Below, one piece after another: positions 55,160-62,102 of a stretch of 64,000 nt of DNA. Source of the DNA: Bacteroidales bacterium (GTDB lineage: Bacteria; Bacteroidota; Bacteroidia; Bacteroidales; Prolixibacteraceae); assembly GCA_012729335.1 (NCBI GenBank), contig JAAYDJ010000017.1:96145-160144 (forward strand). The letters are read 5' to 3'. Below the pieces are notes generated by a model. The model saw nothing but the letters and a program-made list of their open reading frames with translations, ran no database searches and was not told the DNA's origin. Made by a program: the position numbers and the translations under genes. Position 1 is the stretch's first letter. Each line of letters opens with the position of its first letter.

Positions 55160-56473
55160 TCAGTCCGTCCAGGCTCCCTGCATGGTTCCGTCGGGGAGAA
55201 CCGATGCAAAACGCACCGGGGCTATCTCCCCTGTAATTCCTGGCCTGAAGGGAAGCACGGTTCGGATATAATTCTCCGAGAAACCGGTGATCACCCCTCC
55301 AGGAAGGGTTTCTTCAAAAAGAACCTGAACTGTCCGCCCCATGTTTTTCGAATAGAAAGCGTGAAGTTTCTTCTCTGAGAGGTTGATATATTGCTGGGTC
55401 CTGGTTTTACGTAATGCCACGGCCACTTTGCCGGGAATCTCAAGGGCACGCGTTCCCCTCCGCTCCGAATAAGGAAAGGCGTGCAGCTGCGAGACCTCCA
55501 GTCCGTTGAGAAAATCGTAGGAAGCCCTGAAGAGGGCATCTGTTTCCCCGTTGGTGCCCGCAATGACATCTACCCCTATGAAGGCATAAGGGAGGGTTTC
55601 CCTGATGCGGGCCACCCTGCCTGCAAAGAGTTCAGTGGTATACTTCCGCCGCATAAGGGCCAGCACCTCATCGGTTCCGGCCTGCAAAGGAATGTGAAAA
55701 TGAGGGGTGATGACCCTGGATGCGGCCGCCATACCGATCACTTCGTCGGTGAGCAGGTTGGGTTCCACGGACCCCATCCGCAGGCGGTGAAGGCCTTTCA
55801 CCTTTTCCAGGGCCGCCAGCAGCTGCAGGAATGTCTCGCCTGTCGATTTTCCGAAATCACCGATGTTGACACCGGTCAGGACAATTTCCCTGAAGCCTTT
55901 GGCCACGGCAGCTTCCGCTTCCCTGACGGTATCGGCCACGGAAGCGTTGCGGCTGCGCCCGCGTGCATAGGGAATCGTACAGTAGGTGCAGTAATAGTCA
56001 CACCCATCCTGGATCTTCAGAAAACTGCGCGTACGGTCACCCTGCGAAAAGGCAGGATGGTATTCCCTGACCTGCTGCAGACGGGTCGTCGTGACAACGG
56101 CCTTTCCACGTTTCGTCAGATCACCCAGGTAAGCGGGGATATTAAACTTTTCTCTGGTTCCCAGAACAAGATCGACCCCTTCGAGGGCAGCAATCTCTTC
56201 GGGGTTGAGCTGGGCATAACAACCGATCACCACCACGAATGCCGAAGGATTGGTGCGGAGAGCCCTGCGTATGGCATTCCGGCTGCTCTTGTCGCCGGCA
56301 TGGGTGACAGAACAGGTATTGATGACATATAAATCGGCCTTCTCTTCAAAGTCCACGCGCGCAAACCCCACCTCCTCCAGGGAGCGGGCAATCGCCGAGG
56401 TCTCCGAGAAATTGAGTTTGCAGCCCAGGGTCTGGAAGGCCGCTTTCTTCCCCTGATAGTTCATACCTTTCAA
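55160..56473 (-). CDS. mtaB: tRNA t6A37 methylthiotransferase MtaB-like
   Basis: 437 residues, a radical SAM methylthiotransferase. The N-terminal MTTase domain has FQTLGCKLNFSETSAI and the cluster cysteines in VINTCSVTHAGDKSSR and VIGCYAQLNPEE; the radical SAM motif is CDYYCTYCTIPYARGRSR (about residues 151-168), followed by GVNIGDFG and PHFHIPLQAGTDEVLALMRR, with a C-terminal TRAM-like segment. MtaB converts t6A37 to ms2t6A37 in tRNA; MiaB and RimO are less likely from the TLGCKLN start. An ATG three codons in is also possible. Confidence 0.88.
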   Translation of the reverse strand: MKGMNYQGKKAAFQTLGCKLNFSETSAIARSLEEVGFARVDFEEKADLYVINTCSVTHAGDKSSRNAIRRALRTNPSAFVVVIGCYAQLNPEEIAALEGVDLVLGTREKFNIPAYLGDLTKRGKAVVTTTRLQQVREYHPAFSQGDRTRSFLKIQDGCDYYCTYCTIPYARGRSRNASVADTVREAEAAVAKGFREIVLTGVNIGDFGKSTGETFLQLLAALEKVKGLHRLRMGSVEPNLLTDEVIGMAAASRVITPHFHIPLQAGTDEVLALMRRKYTTELFAGRVARIRETLPYAFIGVDVIAGTNGETDALFRASYDFLNGLEVSQLHAFPYSERRGTRALEIPGKVAVALRKTRTQQYINLSEKKLHAFYSKNMGRTVQVLFEETLPGGVITGFSENYIRTVLPFRPGITGEIAPVRFASVLPDGTMQGAWTD

Positions 56474-56503
56474 TTAAAGGCACAAAGGTATGATTTTTTG
56501 GCG

Positions 56504-57838
56504 TTACAACAGGTTGCTGGCCAGTTCGGCCAGAAAACTGCGTTCACCCTTGAGCAGGTTGATATGGGCGAAGATGTCCTGTCCTTTCATCCGCTCGGTC
56601 AGGTAAGCCAGTCCGTTCGACTTGATGTCGAGATAGGGGGAATCGATCTGCTGGAGGTCACCCGTGAAAATCATTTTGGTACCTTCCCCGGCACGGGTGA
56701 TAATGGTTTTTATTTCGTGAGGGGTGAGGTTCTGGGCTTCGTCGATGATAAAAAAGACATTGGAGAGGCTGCGGCCCCTGATGTAGGCCAAGGGGGTAAT
56801 CACCAGGCGGTCGTCTTTCTGAAGTTCCTCGATCCGCTGGTATTCCGGACTGCGGGCATTAAAGACATGTTTGATGACCCCCAGGTTATCATAAAGGGGC
56901 TGCATATAGGGGTTGATTTTCTCCATGGCATCGCCAGGCAGGAAACCCAGATCGCGGTTGCTCAGGGCCACGATGGGGCGTGCCAGGAGGATCTGCTCAA
57001 ACTGGCGGTGCTGCTCGAGGGCAGCCGCCAGGGCCAGCAGGGTTTTCCCGGTACCCGCCTTCCCCGTCAGGGCAATCAGCTTGATCTCCGGATCAGTAAG
57101 CACGTCAATGCTGAAGGTCTGCTCCGCATTCCTGGGCTTGATCCCATAGACGCTTTTCTTTTCCAGCCGCCGCACCAGTTTGTTGGGAGCATCATACCGG
57201 GCCAACACACTCGAATTTCCTCCCTTCAGGATAAAACACTCGTTGGCCTCAGGCTTGTAACTCCAGTCCACCGCAAGCATGCTGAATGAGCCTTCATGGT
57301 ATAGCTTGTCAATAAGCTCGGGACTGAAGTTGTCAAAAACCGCTACCGACTTCTCCAGTATATGCACATCCCTGACCTGGTCCGATTTGTAATCCTCAGC
57401 CTGAATACCAAGTGACTTTGCCTTCATCCGCAAATTGATATCCTTGCTGACCAGAATCGTCTTCCTGTCGGGGTTCGCCTTGGAAATATATTCGGCAATA
57501 GATAGAATCTGATGGTCGGGAATGTCCTCGTGAAACGAGTTCTTCAACTCCTGGGAATAGGGTTTCCCCGTCTCAATACGCAGCTTCCCCAGGGTAGGCC
57601 CCAACGGTTTTCCCCCGTTGAAAAGCTCATCACCCACGATCTCATCCAGTAACCTGACAAATTCCCGCGCCTGGTAATTGATCAGATCATTCCCCCGTTT
57701 GAATTTGTCGAGCTCCTCCAGCACCACAATGGGCAGAACAATGTCGTTTTCCTCAAACTGGTAAATACAGGTGTGGTCATGAAGGATCACATTAGTGTCA
57801 AGAATAAAAATCTTGCTCGTCACTTTTTTCTTAGGCAT
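56504..57838 (-). CDS. PhoH-family protein with N-terminal PIN domain
   Basis: 444 residues. An N-terminal PIN-like nuclease domain (FILDTNVILHD, about residues 11-21, with further acidic residues near VVLEELDKFK and ILVSKDIN) is fused to a PhoH ATPase: Walker A LTGKAGTGKTLLAL (GKAGTGKT at 259-266), QKDDRLVITPLAYIRGRSLS, IIDEAQNLTPHEIKTIITRA and FTGDLQQID. PIN-PhoH fusions (PhoH2/YlaK type) have RNA helicase/ribonuclease activity in characterised cases. The chain is intact, with both catalytic parts present. Confidence 0.92.
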   Translation of the reverse strand: MPKKKVTSKIFILDTNVILHDHTCIYQFEENDIVLPIVVLEELDKFKRGNDLINYQAREFVRLLDEIVGDELFNGGKPLGPTLGKLRIETGKPYSQELKNSFHEDIPDHQILSIAEYISKANPDRKTILVSKDINLRMKAKSLGIQAEDYKSDQVRDVHILEKSVAVFDNFSPELIDKLYHEGSFSMLAVDWSYKPEANECFILKGGNSSVLARYDAPNKLVRRLEKKSVYGIKPRNAEQTFSIDVLTDPEIKLIALTGKAGTGKTLLALAAALEQHRQFEQILLARPIVALSNRDLGFLPGDAMEKINPYMQPLYDNLGVIKHVFNARSPEYQRIEELQKDDRLVITPLAYIRGRSLSNVFFIIDEAQNLTPHEIKTIITRAGEGTKMIFTGDLQQIDSPYLDIKSNGLAYLTERMKGQDIFAHINLLKGERSFLAELASNLL

Positions 57839-57938
57839 TTCCCGATTTTTGGTTTTCGTAAATGTAAATAAATCGGGGTCATAATCCCGATTCCCTCATA
57901 TAAATTAATAAACTTGCACCGGTTAATAAGTTTCTGTA

Positions 57939-59372
57939 ATGGACCGGTACCAGGCTATTCTTGACTATCTCTATAACCGGTTGCCCATGTTTCAGCGCAC
58001 GGGTCCGGCAGCTTATAAACATTCTCTGGGGAACACCCTGCTGCTCGATGAGATGTACGGCCATCCCCACCGGAATTACCCCACCCTGCACGTAGCCGGC
58101 ACCAACGGCAAGGGGTCGGTCTCGCATATGCTTGCTGCAGTGCTGCAGTCGGCAGGATACCGGACCGGTCTCTACACGTCACCTCACCTGGTCGACTTCC
58201 GCGAAAGAATCCGCATCAGCGGGAAGATGATTCCCAGGGCAGAAATCATCAGAATGGTCGATGATTTTCACCGCAGAAATCAGGGGAAAGAGGTGGCCCC
58301 CTCCTTCTTTGAGCTAACGGCCGCCCTTGCTTTCGACTATTTTTCCCGGGAAAAGGTTGACATTGCGGTGGTGGAGGTGGGATTAGGCGGACGGCTCGAC
58401 TCCACCAACATCATCACTCCGGAAGTGAGCATTATTACCAACATCAGCTACGACCATGTACCCCTGTTGGGCCATACCCTGCAGGAGATTGCCGCCGAGA
58501 AAGCGGGGATCATCAAGCCGGGGGTCCCGGTGGTCATCAGCCAGTGGCAGGAGGAGGTGGCCGGCATTTTTGAGACGAAGGCGGCAGAAAGGGGTGCTCC
58601 CCTGTTCCGGGCCGATAAAAGGTACAGTGCCGCATATGGCATGCTGGACCTCTCCGGCCACCAGATTTTCAACTTTTACCCTTCCGGTATACCCCATGAG
58701 CCGGGCCAGGAGAATGAAAGTGGATCTGACCGCGAGCTTCCCACAGCGCAAATCAGGACACCTCATGCGTTTGAAACCCCTGCTAAAGGCGGAAAGCGCA
58801 GGGCGGGTGAAAGTGGATACCCGGGACTGAAGACTGACCTTGCCGGGATTTACCAGCGATATAACATCCCGGCGGTGCTGACCACCATTGACCTGCTCCG
58901 GGAGAAAGGGTGGAATATTCCGCGGGAAGCGGTATACCGGGGAGTGGCTGACGTGGCGGGGCTCACGGGATTACAGGGGCGGTGGCAGGTCATCGGCCGC
59001 AACCCTCTGGTGGTTTGCGACACAGGGCACAACGAGGACGGCATCAGGCAGGTCACTGAACAAATCAAACAGACTGCCTTTAAGAAGCTGCATTTCATCT
59101 TAGGGGTGGTGGCCGACAAGGATGCCTCAGCCATCCTGGCTCTTTTGCCCGGGGATGCGGTTTATTATTTCACGCGGGCGAACATACCGCGGGCTCTTGA
59201 CGCCAGCAAACTCAGGGAGGAAGCCTCCCGTTTCGGCCTCCGCGGAGAGGTGTGGCCTACGGTGGAGGAAGCCTTCCGGGCAGCCCTGGCCGCAGCAGGC
59301 CCAAATGACATGGTCTTCGCCGGGGGAAGTAATTTCGTGGTAGCCGAGGTATTGCCCCTGACCGGAAAATAA
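57939..59372 (+). CDS. folC: Folylpolyglutamate synthase / dihydrofolate synthase
   Basis: 477 residues. Mur-ligase-type ATPase: the P-loop VAGTNGKGSVSHMLAAVLQS (about residues 48-67), TGLYTSPHLVDFRERIRISG, VEVGLGGRLDSTNIITPEVS with the metal ligand, and CDTGHNEDGIRQV in the C-terminal glutamate-ligase domain. It glutamylates (dihydro)folate and may also make dihydrofolate. A low-complexity insertion (about residues 252-300, PHEPGQENESGSDREL onward) separates the central beta region from DLAGIYQRYN and slightly lengthens the protein. Confidence 0.93.
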   Translation: MDRYQAILDYLYNRLPMFQRTGPAAYKHSLGNTLLLDEMYGHPHRNYPTLHVAGTNGKGSVSHMLAAVLQSAGYRTGLYTSPHLVDFRERIRISGKMIPRAEIIRMVDDFHRRNQGKEVAPSFFELTAALAFDYFSREKVDIAVVEVGLGGRLDSTNIITPEVSIITNISYDHVPLLGHTLQEIAAEKAGIIKPGVPVVISQWQEEVAGIFETKAAERGAPLFRADKRYSAAYGMLDLSGHQIFNFYPSGIPHEPGQENESGSDRELPTAQIRTPHAFETPAKGGKRRAGESGYPGLKTDLAGIYQRYNIPAVLTTIDLLREKGWNIPREAVYRGVADVAGLTGLQGRWQVIGRNPLVVCDTGHNEDGIRQVTEQIKQTAFKKLHFILGVVADKDASAILALLPGDAVYYFTRANIPRALDASKLREEASRFGLRGEVWPTVEEAFRAALAAAGPNDMVFAGGSNFVVAEVLPLTGK

Positions 59373-59546
59373 GGAACCACACCCGCCCTATTCCGGAATT
59401 TTCCCCTATTTTTGTTACTGATCATAAAATTCCACAAGCGGATGCATTGAATTATCCGTGCTCTGAAAATACACCTGGTGCAATGATTAATCACATGGAT
59501 ATCAAATCAGTGTCAAAGTAAAAACGGCATAATACAATAATTGCAT

Positions 59547-61091
59547 ATGAAACGATTCTTTTTGTTGCTATTGGTTGTGATGATGGCCTGGTCGGCTGCG
59601 ACCCAGGAGATCAAATCCGCCCCAGGTGAATTTCCGCCACCCATGCGGCTGACGGCTCAACAGGACCAGGAGAACATGATGAAGCAACTGGGCATCACGG
59701 TGCTGCGCCCCGGGCCCAGCGGCAACGAATCCGATCCCAACCACGCCAACTACGACGAAGCGCTGGCCAATCCCTGCCCGCAGCTTCCTGAACTACTTTT
59801 GACCAAAAAAGGGAAAAAGGTGACCACCCCGGAAATCTGGTGGAACGAGCGGCGCCCTGAGATCGTGGAGGATTTTGAAAGGGAGGTCTACGGGCGGCTG
59901 CCCGCTGGTATTCCCGAGGTAAAATGGAGTGTGAAGATCAGTGAAAGGGAATTTGTGGGATGGACGCCTGTCATCGCCAAACAGCTGGTGGGCCGTGTCG
60001 ACAACAGCGGATATCCGCTGATCAGCGTGGATATCAAGATGGTTCTGGTGGTTCCCGCCAATGTAAAAGGCCCGGTACCCGTGCTGATGATGTTCGGGCG
60101 CCCCTCGCTGCCGGCACCGGCACAACCTTCCACCGAAGATCTGGAGAAACTAAACGAATCCTTCAAGGCGATGATGATCGCCCACAACCCGGAGATGAAG
60201 GAGATTTATGACCGTTATCCGGCCTATACGCCCATTACCCGTACCACAGGCCCGAATCCTTTTGCGCCCCGTGGCGAAGGGGAGCCTTCCCCCACAGAAC
60301 AGTTGCTGGCCGCAGGATGGGGTTATGCCACCATCGATCCCAATTCCATACAGGCCGACAACGGGGCCGGACTGACCCAGGGGATCATCGGGCTGGTCAA
60401 CAAGGGGCAGCCCCGTAAACCCGACGATTGGGGAGCCCTCCGGGCCTGGGCCTGGGGCGCCGCACGCGGACTCGATTACCTGGAGACCGACCCGCTGGTC
60501 GACGCCGCCAAAGTGGGCATCGAAGGCGTTTCACGTTATGGTAAGGCCGCTCTGGTCACCCTGGCCTTCGAATCCCGATTTGCCCTGGGCCTGATAGGTT
60601 CTTCCGGAAAGGGAGGCGTTACCCTTCACCGCCGCGTATTCGGCGAAGCCGTCGAAAGCCTTACCGGCGGCGAATATTACTGGATGGCTGGGAACTACAT
60701 GAAATACGGCGCCGAGAAAGCCTCCTTCGGCCGGAAAACCGGCTGCGACCTGCCGGTTGACTCCCACCAGTTGCTGGCCTTATGCGCCCCCCGGCTGGCC
60801 TTCATAAGCTATGGCATACCCGAAAAAGGAGACGCCAAATGGCTCGACCAACAGGGAAGCTGGATGGCCACCATTGGTGCGGGTGCCGCCTACAAACTCC
60901 TCGGGGCCAAAGACCTCGGATTGTCCAATAACTACATGGCCGAAATAATGCCTCCGGTAAACACCGGTCTCCTAGATGGACAACTGGCGTGGCGTCAGCA
61001 CGACGGCGGACATACCGATGCCCCCAACTTCAGACACTTTATCCCCTGGGCCTCCAAAATGCTGAAATACGAAAAGACCCCCGCGAGATGA
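59547..61091 (+). CDS. CE15-like (glucuronoyl esterase-type) alpha/beta-hydrolase, exported
   Basis: 514 residues from the ATG at 59547 (MKRFFLLLLVVMMAWSAATQ, a signal peptide); the TTG two codons earlier is unlikely. Alpha/beta-hydrolase fold with the nucleophile elbow GIEGVSRYGKAALV (Ser about residue 329), IGSSGKGGVTLHRRVFGEAV typical of CE15, and the catalytic His in HDGGHTDAPNFRHF (about residue 489). CE15 enzymes cleave esters between glucuronoxylan and lignin alcohols; Bacteroidetes homologues often act on uronic-acid esters. The catalytic acid was not assigned. Confidence 0.82.
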   Translation: MKRFFLLLLVVMMAWSAATQEIKSAPGEFPPPMRLTAQQDQENMMKQLGITVLRPGPSGNESDPNHANYDEALANPCPQLPELLLTKKGKKVTTPEIWWNERRPEIVEDFEREVYGRLPAGIPEVKWSVKISEREFVGWTPVIAKQLVGRVDNSGYPLISVDIKMVLVVPANVKGPVPVLMMFGRPSLPAPAQPSTEDLEKLNESFKAMMIAHNPEMKEIYDRYPAYTPITRTTGPNPFAPRGEGEPSPTEQLLAAGWGYATIDPNSIQADNGAGLTQGIIGLVNKGQPRKPDDWGALRAWAWGAARGLDYLETDPLVDAAKVGIEGVSRYGKAALVTLAFESRFALGLIGSSGKGGVTLHRRVFGEAVESLTGGEYYWMAGNYMKYGAEKASFGRKTGCDLPVDSHQLLALCAPRLAFISYGIPEKGDAKWLDQQGSWMATIGAGAAYKLLGAKDLGLSNNYMAEIMPPVNTGLLDGQLAWRQHDGGHTDAPNFRHFIPWASKMLKYEKTPAR

Positions 61092-61145
61092 AGTAATGAA
61101 TCACCGCTCCCGGCTTACAACCGTGAACTGTGAAATATTCATATT

Positions 61146-61283
61146 AAAGTCGCATGGTGCTTTGACCACATAAGGACATGAATATTTGCTCTATGCGACT
61201 TCCATGGGCGTGAAGCACACAAAGCGGCTTAACTTCGATATATAAATGAAGAGCAAGTCATTAACAAACAAATATCCTAATGA
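61146..61283 (+). repeat. Dispersed intergenic element, copy A
   Basis: It reads AAAGTCGCATGGTGCTTTGA, then CCACATAAGGACATGAATAT and TTTGC, the inverted arm ATGCGACTTCCATGGGCGTG, AAGAGCAAGTCATTAACAAA and a terminal CCTAATGA. It is collinear with copy C over its whole length with scattered substitutions and lies 54 bases after the esterase gene. Confidence 0.92.
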
Positions 61284-61352
61284 AAGTCGCATGGTGCTCC
61301 GATCACAATAGGGGATGATTAATTTGCCCCACGTAAGTTCCCAGGGCGTAAA
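61282..61352 (+). repeat. Dispersed intergenic element, copy A' (5' half only)
   Basis: It starts directly at the ATGA end of copy A with GAAAGTCGCATGGTGCTCCG, continues ATCACAATAGGGGATGATTA then ATTTGCCCCACG, and loses similarity after CCAGGGCGTAAA. It is a partial, more diverged head-to-tail copy. Confidence 0.85.
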
Positions 61353-61394
61353 TGGCTTGGGGCCATGGATTTGACCCGATAATCAACGATCAGC

Positions 61395-61475
61395 CGGGAA
61401 GAGAGGAGTTGACGTTGCTCCAGTTCAGGTACGGGAAGAGAGGAGTTGCCGTTGTTCCAGCTCAGGTACGGGAAG
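61395..61475. repeat. 37-bp tandem duplication
   Basis: Units 61395-61431 and 61432-61468 both begin CGGGAAGAGAGGAGTTG and differ at three positions; a third partial unit (CGGGAAG) follows. It lies between the dispersed element and the broken small gene. Confidence 0.92.
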
Positions 61476-61479
61476 TGTA

Positions 61480-61682
61480 TTAAAGGTCCGGGTTGTGCCG
61501 ACTGATGATCCCCCGCAGTTCCAGGATCCTGGCCATATTGGCGTTGTACTCCGCACTCCCCCGGATCATGTGCGCCTGCTTGCCGTGAGCTTCGAAAGGT
61601 CCGCACTGATCGAAGCAATATCATTAGGGACCTCCAGCCTGTTAAGGTATAGGTTGATGCGCCTGGTGTAGGTCGTGGCCAT
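61480..61682 (-). pseudogene. Frameshifted small gene of unknown function
   Basis: On the minus strand an ATG at 61680-61682 opens ATTYTRRINLYLNRLEVPND and IASISADLSK. Near 61593 the sensible reading moves by one base to EAHGKQAHMIRGSAEYNANM and ARILELRGIISRHNPDL, ending at TAA (61480-61482). Joined, the two parts give a helical, charged protein of about 67 residues, so a single-base indel in a once-intact gene is the simplest reading. No domain is recognised. It is the last GC-rich coding-like sequence before the AT-rich segment. The larger open frame on the same strand is a shadow. Confidence 0.45.
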
Positions 61683-62102
61683 GCATTTTCACCCAAAACA
61701 ACATGCTAAACAGCAGGCCAAAAGGAAAGAATTAGCTGTAAGAGAATTTGGTCAAGAAAACAAAACATAATATTTTAGCAGTAGTTCATTCAAGAGTAAT
61801 TACCCAAAGCAACTGTATCATGAAAGTATTTCAAATGATTGTTTTCGAAAAGTCTCAATAATCTCAATTGGAGTATTCATTTTTATACCGCTTAAGATTT
61901 GAATCTAGGTGAACAATGTATAAAATTTTGTATAAGACTAAATCATAAATAAAAGACAAACCATATTATTCAATTAGCAAGAAATAAAGAGGTAATAATG
62001 GGCAAAACCACACAATACACAGCTATATGACAGCTAAAAAACAGCTTTTCTGGACATATAATGTTATGCTCAATTGAAATGAATATCTAGCATCCGTAAT
62101 AA
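61683..62102. other. AT-rich intergenic boundary region
   Basis: About 420 bases in which composition falls from GC-rich to strongly AT-rich. No gene, tRNA or integrase was seen; only very short frames exist (for example ten codons from the ATG near 61998). No confident promoter core was found for the downstream gene. Confidence 0.6.

Noticed and set aside
61319..61696. 125-codon minus-strand open frame before the island
   Set aside because: It covers the tandem duplication and repeat copy A' in one frame, while the sensible protein reading switches between the other two frames; interpreted as a shadow of a frameshifted small gene.
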